Shown one piece after another: positions 23,001 to 35,000 of a DNA stretch of 64,000 nt. Every line of letters begins with the position of its first letter. Position 1 is the stretch's first letter. Both the position numbers and the translations under genes were made by a program. The notes under the pieces are model-generated. The model searched no databases. It was not told the DNA's origin and was given only the letters and a program-made list of their open reading frames with translations. Where the stretch lies: assembly GCF_905220565.1 (NCBI RefSeq), contig NC_059422.1, positions 8,328,272-8,392,271 on the forward strand, written 5' to 3'. The stretch comes from Melitaea cinxia. Taxonomy: Eukaryota; Arthropoda; Insecta; Lepidoptera; Nymphalidae.

Positions 23001-26000
23001 ATCACCTCCATGCTCTGCAAAGTCATGGAAAAGGTACTTAACAGCAAGTTGCTGAACTACCTAGAGGACAATGAACTCCTCAGTGACCACCAATACGGCT
23101 TTCGTCAGGGGCGGTCTACTGGAGATCTTCTGGTGTATGTCACACACTGCTGGGGCGAAGCCATTGAGAAACATGGTGAGGCGCTCGCTGTATCACTAGA
23201 TATCTCGAAGGCCTTCGACAGGGTTTGGCACGCAAGTCTCCTTAGCAAACTTCCTGCTTACGGCATCCCTGCTGACTTTTGTAGCTGGATTTCAGACTTT
23301 CTGAGTGAACGGTCGATCAGAGTGGTCGTGGACGGCTGCTCCTCTGACCTGATGGATATAAACGCCGGCGTCCCTCAAGGTTCTGTTCTCTCTGCAACTC
23401 TTTTCCTGCTCCATATTAACGACATGCTACGACCAGGCATTGTTGGATACGCAGATGACAGTACGATTGTTGAGAGATATTTGTCCAGCGCAAAAGACAG
23501 CAGGGACGTAATACGTTCTCAGAGAGAGGCCATGGTGGAACGAACAAATTCAATACTGGGGCAAGTATCCCAATGGGGTGATTGCAACCTGGTCACGTTC
23601 AACGCCGCCAAAACGCAGGCCTGTTTATTCTCCACCAAACGGAGTCCTTTCAACTTGACTCCTACTTTCCGTGGTACACCTGTCCCTATGTCCGATACCC
23701 TCGACCTCCTTGGCATAGAGTTGAATTCTAACTTCAACTTTGGCATTTACATTGAGTCCAAAGCGCAAACTGCGGCCAGAAAGCTTGGCATCTTAAATAA
23801 GGTTAAGCGATATTTCACGCCTAAACAGCTTCTTACGCTATACAAAGCTCAAATCCGATCGTGCATGGAATATTGTAGTCACTTGTGGGATGGCTCAGCT
23901 AAATATCAACTCGCCACACTGGACTCAGTGGAACGCAGAGCCAAGCGGCTTATCGGTAATGCCAGTTTGGTGAAATCTCTTCATACTCTGGCTCACCGAA
24001 GAAAGGTTGCCAGTCTAACGGTCTTTTACAGGTTGTACTTTGGAGAGTGTGCCCTGGAGCTGCACGAGCTCATACCCCCATCTCCTTTCTTCCATCGGAA
24101 TTTCAGACGTACCGCAGGCTTTCATCCCTACCTGATTGATATACCTTTCATACGTACAAAGCGCTTCGAATCATCTTTTTTAATGCGCACAGCCAAGGAA
24201 TGGAATTCCCTGCCGGCGTCTGTATTTCCGAGTTCATATAACCCGAACATGTTTAAAGCGCGAGTGAACAGGCTTCTTCTGGGCGAACTCGCTCCATCTT
24301 CGACCTCGTCTGTGCTCTAGAGCTAGACTGAGGTCAAGAGTAAGCCCATATCGTAATAAAAAAAAATCGTCGTTTTAGATAAGCAGGTACAACAGGATTA
24401 AAAAGAATAGAGTAAAGTAAGTTGAGAATATACGTATTCCCGAAGTAGGGAATTGGGTGCCACTCAGGGCGTAACTACTGCCGTATCAGCCGTATCAATG
24501 ATACGGGGCCCCCTATTTACAGGGGTTTTTATTTTTAAGGTGTGTAAGCAAAAATTAGTAAAATGCTATCCACAATGTCACTTAATCTTGTGCTTCCTGG
24601 AAAAAAGAATAAAAAAACTGTCATACATACCTATAGAGTTTTAACTTCAGAAATACTGAAGTCTGAAAAGCAGTCCCCTTTTATCCGAGTCAAGCGTGCG
24701 CCCAATTGTTGATAACATTCTGTATCGTTTATTTCGGGATTCAGTTAATCATTATGAACAATGAATTAATCTTTTTTATATAAGAATGGGGCACACAAGC
24801 AGACGAAGCCATCTGATTTATAACGGCTACCGTCGCCCATGGCCTTTAGAGAAAAGATGTAGACACTAGACGCTTTAAAACCCCCAAATTTTAGCAAGGT
24901 CATTCCACACTTTGAGTGTACGCGGAAACATTGCGCACGAAGCTCGCACATTGGTTGCAAACCACTGGTGGATACAATTAGCACCACTAGACTTCTTGAC
25001 ATCGAAATAATGCAGAACACGACACTGCTCATAGTGCACATTACGCATCGCGTGTTCGCACCGTGGAATGCTCGGTGGTGCTTTTCCCTCATCGTCAAGA
25101 GTTGAATTCGACGCAAAAAGAGTGCAAAGAATTTCGCTTACTTTTTCGCATAATATGCCAGAGAGCCTTCAGGTTCGCGCAATGATGGAAGTGTAGACTA
25201 AAAAAAGTTACCTTCGACAGCTTTTGTAAGAAACAAAAGGCATGGGTTCCATTTGGAAAGCTCAATAGTCTCTCGCCAATTCTGCTGTGTTTGAACTTTG
25301 CCCTAGCGATTTACTACCTGTAAGACCTGGAGGCAGCGTTGAATCTCTTCTTCAGGTTATGCGCCTGTGAATCCCCCATATAGATGCGGAAGATTCATAG
25401 GAATTCACTAATAGTATTGGCCTCACAGGCTGAAGCGAACGATCCCCCGCATCTATTGCTGCAGGTCAAGGCTAATAACTCTCCAGCTTGGAACTACAAG
25501 CTCTTTAAATTAGCTTAAAATCCGAAATTCAAAACATTCATTCCATTAAAGAACTCATGGAATTATTAGTGATAAAATTCAATAGCCTTGCATCCAATTT
25601 TCCGGAGGTATTAACTTGATGTTTTTCAAAACTAAAACTGATAAAAAATTACCTAAGAATTTCGATGGAACAGGAATAGCTACAGCAGACTACACTCACT
25701 ATTGTCTATTCTAGGAGGAAATTATAACTTATAATCAATAAACATTTATTTTAATTCAATGCAAGCATTTTTTGTGAGAAATCTTTACCCATCATTTGCC
25801 TGCCCCCCCACTAATTTTGATACAGGGTCCCAAGGTTCCCGGAGTTCGAAGGAATGCTACGCTAGTGGGGCCACTTGAGTTTTTTACGCAATTCAGAAAT
25901 ATGATTCTATTTGCGAAGTCCAAATACGAATCGCATAGGTACATAGATTCGACCAAATTTAATAATCTGCTCCTCAGTAATCTCAAGAAAACAACTAAGC

Positions 26001-29000
26001 AATTTTTTACCGATGAAAAAAAACAGAGGAGGTTCTAAAGTCGCTACGTACCTATATTTATTTATGTTTGACCATGCATAGCTTTTTACAAAGTATTCCG
26101 AAATTGATAAAAAAATATATTGGAAAGAGTAAACCCCGAAGTTGTTTTTCGCCTAGGAGGCGAGGAAGAAGCGCGGCTCGCAGCTTGCTTGGCATAGGCA
26201 TGGGAAAGAGCAGTCCTAATTTTTTAAACTTTCTTATTGTATTTTTTATTAGTATTACGGTAATAATAATCATAATATACTTTTTTGAAATCCTTGTATT
26301 GAGCCCTTTTGATACCAAAAACAAACAACACAGTTATTTACCATAATTATCATTGTTATTTGTTAGCGAAACCCTTCGTTAGCCCAGGTTTGCACAGTGT
26401 TACAATAAAAACCGCATATACAAATACGGTTTTATTGTAGTTATGAAAAGAGAAATTATTTAATTTTGTTAATACGAATTTTAGAAAATATCGACTAAAA
26501 ATAACATCACTAGTGTATCGATATAATTGTCGACTATGAGGCATCACTTCGCTGGCGTATATACGTATTGCTTTGACCCTTCCCTCCCCCAGACCTATCC
26601 CCCAAAAAGCAAGAAAGGGACAACTGCAGCTCAGACCGTTTTAGGTATATAATTTTTGACCAAAACAGTGTTTCGTAGTCGACTGTTTTCTCCTCAAAAC
26701 ATGGCAATTTTTAAAAAAATTTTTTTTAGAAAATAAAAGAAGACTTCGGCTATACCCCTATGTTTTCATTTTTTTGAAAATATGCATATATTTTTTTTAA
26801 TGAGTGTCTGAAAATGTACAAAAAATTATGCAATATTTCGAGTTTTTGAAGTCTCCTAATTCCTATGATAATAAGAATATGAAAAAAATCAAAACGTAGG
26901 GGCATGGTCATGGCAGCAAAGAGTTCTATGTCACAAAAATATTTGATCTAGTGTCATTATCCAGGGAGAAAACAGTCGACTACGTTTGTATGGAGAAAGA
27001 CCCGGTACCCTTTCCTCTTAAGTAAAATCACGCAACACACGGGAGCGAATGAGATAGAGATATGGTGTACGTTCGGACCGCAATCCGAGCTAGCGCAGCG
27101 CAGCTACAAGAACGGGAATTGCCCGCTTAAACTTACGACGCGAACGTTATGCCTACTACCGGTTTATTTCGATACTGTATTACCGATATGATTCGGTTAC
27201 CGAATGATTCTCTTACCGTTATTTTGATTCGATAAGTACCGTTTTATAAAGATAAATAACCCATACCGGAATATCCCTGTATTTTTACACAATTTTTAGA
27301 AAAAAAACCCTGATTTTGAAACATTCTTAACTGATGCTCCACTTCTTCAAAAAATAGCTATCACCTTCCTCGGTAAATGGACTATCCAATACAGAAAGAA
27401 TTTTCTAAATCGAAGCATAAGAGTCTGATATTATTGAATTTAAACAAACAAACTTTTCAGCTTGATAATATTAGTATAGATTAAATTTTTACCGTTTATG
27501 TTATGTCCGTGTTTTAGTTTATGTCCGTGTGTTATTTACTTGAACTATTCTGTCTTAAAGCATCCACCTTATATATCACCATAAGAACGAACTTATAGAT
27601 AAGTTAGGTCTATACTGTGCTATGTCTATAAAGCTAGTCCAGTATAATGAAACAACAATCGGATTTTATCGTGGTTTATTAAGATTTTTAGATGTCGACA
27701 TTTTGGATACTTTACAGCAACCATGGTCACAGGACATGGTCTTCATGGTTCTTTATAAAAAGTGAAATTCACGTAAACATTAAAAAAAAATGAGTTAGTC
27801 TTTCTCTAATACAGTCATAAAATTTATCTTCTTACCCCCCAGATTACCGAAACCCTGCATGTAAGAGAGTTGTTTATGACGCTGAACTGCCATCAGCTTC
27901 AGTCATCCTGATATTCCACAATGAACCTTACTCTGTGGTTATCAGGACCATATGGAGTGTCCTGAATAGTGCAAGGCGAGACCAACCCTGGTATTCTAAA
28001 GCTAATTATGTAGATAGGGCGACGGGGCAAACTATGAAACTTGGTGAGTGGTACTAAGTTATTTTATAATGTAACTAAAGTTTGACTAGCCCCTTGGCAC
28101 AGTTTGTTGTGACCCTGCTTGAGTAGAGAGTGTAAAGTGTTTATTTAATATCCCACTGCTGGGCATAGGCCTCTTTCCTATGTAGTAGAAGGCTATGCTT
28201 TAGATTAATCGGCGGATATATTCCCTACTATGAGTAACGATCTCTATCAGGTGTACATGATAACAACCGGGACCGATGGCTTGATGTGCGACAAGCGGCG
28301 ACGCGTTAGCGCAACAGCCACAGCACTGATTTGTGGTTGGACAAGGTTTATATAGGTAGTTAATGAAAATTGAAAAGAATAAAAATATATTTACGAAATA
28401 AAAGATATGGTATATATAATAAATAATTATATAACGAAGAAGTTTATCTAGAGTAGGCTTCTTAATAAAGTAACGTATAAAGTATCTTCAATATAATCAT
28501 GTTCGCGTTATGATAATTCGTTTCATAATAAAACTATTTTCGATACAAAACAATAACTTTTACAACACTTATCAATAGTTATAACGTTACACTCGATAAC
28601 AATATTTCAATGAATATAAATTCTAACATTTATACTCAAATAATAGTAATGGTAATAGTCAGACGTCTCGAATAAGAATAATATGGATTAATACGTAGCC
28701 GACCGTCAGATAGACACCGCACCAAACATGGAAGCGTCGTTCCTTTTTCATAATAATTGTGTTTGCTCGCAAACGAAAAAAAAACCGACTTCAATTACAT
28801 CGACGAGTAATACAACGTAGATCGACGATAAAATAGTCAAATAACTACGCGTTATCAAAGATAACTCAAAAAGTAGTTATCAGATCTCAATAAAATTTAT
28901 ATGTGACCACATGACAAATATCAGCTTTCGATTAAATTAAAAATTATTAAAATCGGTACACCCAGTAAAAAGTTATTGCGGATTTTCAAGAGTTTCCCTC

Positions 29001-32000
29001 GATTTCTCTGGGTTCCCATCATCAGATCCTGGTTTCCTTATCATGGTACTAAACTAGGGATATCTCCTTTCCAACAAAAAAAGAATATCAAAATCGGTAC
29101 ATCCAGTAGAAAGTTATGCGGTATAATACAACGTAGGTCGACGAAAACAGTGTCAAGTAAAAACGCATTATTAGATATAACTCGAAAAGTATTTGTTAGA
29201 TCTCAAATAAATTTAAATGGGACCAATAGACACACACCACCTTTCGATAAAAAAAAAATGTCGTAATCGGTCCACACGGTAAAAAGTTCTGATGTAACAT
29301 ACAGAAAAAAAAATACAGTCGAATTGAGAACCTCCTCCTTTTTTGGAAGTCGGTTGAAAACGAACGATATAATTATGAACATTTCATGACATATACACAT
29401 GCATATTTCACACATTTTCGTACATCAGGAAAATAGGTGTTATATATTGTACCAAACAGTTTTAAACGTGAATTGTACAATGTAATGTCGCGTTGATACA
29501 ATTTATGAAATAAAGTAGAAGAAAACTCATAGAAACGTGCTTTTGAAATCGGAAAGTGTCTCGCGCTGACTATTTTAATGTTTAATTTTGTTATCTTAAA
29601 TGATATCAGTTTGATGGATTAGCGAATTACTTTTTGTTGCTAATCTGTAGATAGGGCTTCCGCAGTAGATTTAAATCTAAGATCTGAGACCAATTATATT
29701 TTTTTTTAGCAGTAATGTCAAATTTCGTACCGCCATTTTTGTTTTTTTTTTTTTTTTTTTTTTTTTTTTTCCTTTCCTAGACCAGATGGTCTAGGGAAGG
29801 AATATAACGACGAAAAAAAAAACAAAAAAACGAAGGTAGATACCTTCTTAAGTCTTACCTCCGATTAAATTACTTTGATTGATAAGCTAGACCAGCCGAA
29901 CCGTTCTGGTGTATTCGTCCTAGTAGGTGACATGAAGGTTGTGAGTAGTATTTTAGCTTTGGTCAGATATTTGTATTCGTACAAACATTTGTGTCTGGTC
30001 AAAGTGGATGTCCTTGTGAGTCTTACTCCAATGCCCATGCCCCACTGTCGGTATCAGTTGTTACCATAAAAACTAAAGATCGTTACGCATGGTAGGTAAA
30101 TTTTCTGCAACCCTCAGTGAAGCAGCGTTGCAGATTAAGCATCGACTCGTTTCTAATACGGAAAAGCGACTTCCGCTTAACAAACCCATCGACAGAATAA
30201 TTAAATTCAGTTTAGTCTGGAACCACTCTAAATTCTCCTCTAAAAATAAACCGACAGCCTTATTTACTCTCCTGCATTTATCCAAAATTAAACATTGTCG
30301 AACTGTATTATTTGTACTAATATAAAATGACTAGAACTGTTCTGTGTTAAGTTCTTAATATAATACTTTTTTCCTAGGTTACCCAGGTCAAGACCCAAAA
30401 TCACCCTATGTGTATCTAAAGGAAATAATTTTAGTTGACGATAACTCTACCCTGCCGGAGTTAAAGGGTAAACTGAGTCATTATGTGCGGTCACGTCTAC
30501 CGCCTGATCTTATACGTATACTCCGGTTACCCGATCGGTAAGTTGTACGTTACATTTGAACTCTTGATATACAGGATAGATACAAGCGAGATATATGTCA
30601 TATATTCTACACACTCTCATCATCTAAGCTACATACAATTGTGTCAGTTCCGACACGTGACTGGAGTTTGCTCCTTTAGAAAGATTACCGTGAAATTTAA
30701 AAATATACTCACCTCTTTCTTGCAAGACGGGTTCTGGAGTGGAGACCGCGTCTTGGCAAACGCAGTGTGGGACGTCCTCCGGCCCGTTGGACCGACGATC
30801 TACGTAAGATTGCCGGTGTAGGCTGGATGAGGATTGCGGAAAACTGGGATGTCTGGTGCGAACTTGGGGAGGCCTATGTCCAGCAGTGGACTGCAATAGG
30901 CTGAGCTGACTTTCTTGCAAGAGACGTTGCACCACTCATATCACTCCCAGGATAGGTCAGCGTTACTATTTCACAGGCTGTACCTCCCCATACTTTTTCC
31001 ATACCATGAATCTAAAAATCGTTTCTTAAGTACTAAGGTATAAAAATCGGTCAAGTAGAAGCATTAGCTTAGGTACAAGATATGGTTTTAGTTTTCCACA
31101 AAACAACACCTGATTGAGGTCTAAAACTATATAGAAATGAGGGTAGAATGAAGGTACATTCACCATATTTACAAAGCATATTGATTTCATCCCTTCTCCC
31201 AAGTAAACTATTAGAAATTTCGGAAAAAATTGTGTCTAATGTCTTTACTACAGTATGGACTTATATCATACCAAGTTTCATTCAAAATCTGTCAGTTTCG
31301 AAGTGACGCACTTTCATGGTATAGATTAATAAAATTAAAATAATCACAGTTTTGGCTTCGGCATTAGTTAAAGAAAATCTTCAAACAATAGTTTTAATAG
31401 ATAAGCTAGTGACAAAATGACATTGGCACAGGGTAGGTGTGACTCGATCTCGTCACGCTGGTAGCCGTATTGCCACTGGCGATGTCATGATCTTCCTCGA
31501 CTCCCATTGCGAAGGTGTAGTCGACTGGATCAGGCCGTTATTGCAACGTATTAAAGAAAATAGGAAGGCCGTTGTCACACCAGTCATTGATCTTTTAGAG
31601 CAAGATACTTTGAAATATCAAACGGGGGATATTGTTGATTTTGAGGTGACGTTACGGGCTTTTTATGGGGTATTCAGTGTTTATGTGGTCTACTCGTGTA
31701 GATTAGATTTATGTGAGTTGATGTACCTTCCATAAATAATGGAAATCGTAAACGTATGTTAACATTGAAAATCTAATATAGGTACTTAGTTTTCGGGGAG
31801 TGTATGTTCAGTAAATGTAATTGTGGGTAGTTTTAGACTCTTATTTTTTTTTAAATTTTGTAAGTATTATTATAGTTATTTTGTAAGTAGTTTGGGTTCA
31901 AACTTCATTACGATATGTTTTAAAAATAAATATTTATAGAAATCAATTAAACTCCGCTTTGATTTTATTTATTTAACTTATAATAACTGTTCCAAAGAAC

Positions 32001-35000
32001 TTTGCAGTTACGTATTATTAGTTATTATTAATTCAGTCGTGTTAATTGACAATTATTATGTGTATTTTTGTGCTAAAAACGTTTTAAATTTCAATACTTG
32101 TACTTTTTCGTCTGTTGTGTACCTCAAATCCATATTTTCGTCTATATTTATTCGTATATTGTTCGTAAAACAGCGTGGGGCTTACAAGAGCCAGACTAGC
32201 AGGCGCGAGATATGCAGCAGGCGATGTCCTAGTGTTCCTAGATTCTCATTGCGAAACGCAAGCAGATTGGTTAAGACCGCTCTTGCAAAGGATCAAAGAT
32301 TCCTCGCACGCAGTTGTTGTGCCAATTATCGATGTTATCGAGGCGTCAAACTTCTACTACAGCGTCCAGGATCCTGTAACCTTTCAGGTGGTAATCGTTG
32401 GAGCGATATTCTGTGTAGTTTTTCTTGTGAACGTTATTTTTATCTTTCTTAAAGATTGTATATAGAAGTGGACTTAGAATGGTACCCTTAAGAACCCATT
32501 TTTCTATAGTAATACATTTTTGATACTCTGATTCACATTTTATTTTTGTTTACGATCCTTGGTTTGGTATTTGGGGTTCTGAATCGAAATCAAAATAAGA
32601 AAAAATATTTTTTTTGAAATAGGCTTTTTAAGGCTCTTTTAGAGCGTCATTTTACAAATTAAAATTATATTTTACTTTATTATTTATAAGTAACCAAAAA
32701 AAGTTTTACAATGTTCTAAATATTAAGAAATAACAAATTAGTCTTCGTGAGGCGTCACTAAAAAAATGGCGTCGCTTAGCATATATTTTTTTTTACAGTA
32801 TTATTAAAATATCCAAAGAAATCCGACACTGTAGCTTAATGTGATTAAACTAAATACGGTTAGACCTTTTTAATCTAAAACGATCTAATCATGCCTTTAA
32901 TAATTTAATTTATTAGCTAAAGCATATTATTGCGTTGAAGATTTGTATTAAGATTCAGCGGCGCTGTTTTCGGTCTTAGTAATTCAAATATAATTTTTAA
33001 AATTGACTAGCTCGTTGGCGCAGTGTGTAGAGACCCTGCTTTCTGCTTCGAATGTTGTGGGTTCGATTCCCACCCCGTGTTTGGGTGTAATATATATATG
33101 TATTATTTATAAGTATGTTTATTGAAAAAAAAAAAATGTAGCTATACCAGTCGGCTGTTACCTTTAACAGAAGCATTAAGTTGCTTACTTTAGGAATAGA
33201 TGACCGTGTGTGTATTGAGTAGATATTTATTTATATTATACACTCGCGTGCAACTGAATCGACTCAAGCCGTATATTGGTATATAAGTTTGATTTTTCGG
33301 AAAATGGCTTATCCGATTTTTGTAAAAGTTTTTTTATTCGAAAGACATATTTTTTTTTCATAAATATAGCAATTTTCAAATAAACAATGACAAAACTTTT
33401 TAAATAAATACGGTCAAACATGAGCGTTACAGAAATTACTCGTTGCGGTACCCAGGAGTTGCGAGACTAAATCATGTATAAAAGCTCACGTGACCCATAT
33501 TTCTTATCGGTCACTCTTCAGATGTTGACAGGTACACATCTCCTTAAGCTCCCAGTATTTTAATCGCGATCCAATGGACACTACCTCAGAAGCAGCGGCC
33601 CAAGTTGTAACTTTGTTGCAAGCGGGCCATAATCAACGGCAAGTCGCTCGTGAACTTTACATGAGCCAATCAGCTGTTTCACGAGTATACAGAAGGTTTC
33701 AAGAGACTGGTGGCTTTGTTCGGAGAACACAAACCAATAGACTTCGGAATACATCTGAGACAGACGACCGCTTCATTGTCTCAACTTCGTTGAGAAAACG
33801 TCATCTCGCGGGCGTTGATGTGCAACAGGAGCTCAGGAGGGTTCGAAGAGTGGCTGTCAGTGAGTGGACAATTAGAAGACGCCTGAAGAAAGCTAATTTA
33901 ACTCTTAAACGGCCAGCTAGAGGCCCGAAACTGACTGCAGCTCACCGTCAAGCCCGACTTCAATTTGCTCGTGAACACCTCAATTGGACTATTGAGCAAT
34001 GGAGCTCCATCCTGTTCACTGACGATATCAGAATGTGTCTCCATGGCAACGACAGAAGAGACCGAGTATACAGGCGTCCAGGGGAACGGTTCTCGCAATG
34101 CTGTTTCGCTGAAACAGTATCATATGGCGGTGGTTCAGTCATGATGTGGGCTGTAATATCATATGAAGGGAAGACCGAGCTTGTTTTCGTTCCTGGTGGT
34201 GGTCGGAGTGGTGGTCTAACAGCTCAAAAGTACGTGGGTATCATTCTCCTCGATCATGTTGTACCTTATGCAGGGTACATAGGAGAAGATTTTCTATTGA
34301 TGCATGATAATGCTCGGTGTCATACAGCAAGTGTTACTCGCCAGTTTCTTTAAGAGGTGCATATTGAGACGATGATGTGGCCAGCCCTCAGTCCTGATCT
34401 GAATTGCATTGAGCATTTATGGGACGAGCTCAAACGGAGAGTGCGAGCTAGAGATACGGCTCCATCAAGCATCGTCGAGCTCAAAACTGCGCTAGAGGAA
34501 GAATGGAATACGATACCTCAAGATTTTATCAAAAAATTGATAAAATCAATGAAAAATCGCATGCAAGCCGTTATAAAAGCTAGGGGAGGCAATACAAAGT
34601 ATTGAAAATTGAAATTTTCTTTACTTTTATCAAAAATATTTTTTTTTATTCATTATGTTGTTGTTTTCATATTTCTTCATTTTTTATGCATTACTGTCAA
34701 ATTAAATTTTATCAATAAATACTCAAACGATTTTTCTCATTAGGATAGCAGTTTTTAAGAGAAAAGATTAGGCTTTCAAACAAAAAAAAGAACAAGAAAA
34801 TCGGATAAGCCATTTTCCTAAAAATCGAACTTTTATACCAATATAGGGCTTGAGTCGATTCAGTTGCACGCGAGTGTATTATACATATTGTAAAATGACG
34901 ATTCAAAAGTGCTCTTAGCCTGCTTGAATAAATTAATTTTTGAACGATTTCCCAAAATAGATAATTCTTTTTTTTGTTTATTTTTGGCGGGAAAAAACTT

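Larger units (their letters stand above)
20631..27279. mobile_element. hAT-superfamily-like composite element, 6.65 kb, with 8-bp target duplication
   Basis: Ends CAGGGTTCG... and ...TATCCCTG are inverted CAGGG-type termini, flanked by a perfect 8-bp duplication TATTTTTA (20623-20630 and 27280-27287). Both subterminal regions carry repeated 'cggttaccg'-like motifs (20650-20760 and 27180-27260), as expected for hAT transposase binding. A GC-rich stretch near 21000-21200 may be a promoter. No intact hAT transposase frame is visible. Inside are a repeat D copy, a Jockey-type LINE and a 20-bp inverted repeat. It fills most of GalNAc-transferase intron 1. Confidence 0.7.

Noticed and set aside
24766..25116. 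116-codon minus-strand frame inside the hAT-like element as a transposase
   Set aside because: No hAT dimerisation or catalytic motif could be recognised; left as unassigned.
26068..26346. Overlapping frames on both strands at 26.06-26.35 kb as a membrane protein
   Set aside because: AT-driven hydrophobic strings on both strands, no start context or homology signal.
31646..31735. Read-through of exon A into the following intron as a truncated enzyme
   Set aside because: The GTGACG donor at 31646 and matching phase with 42076 make splicing more likely; retention would end within 30 codons.
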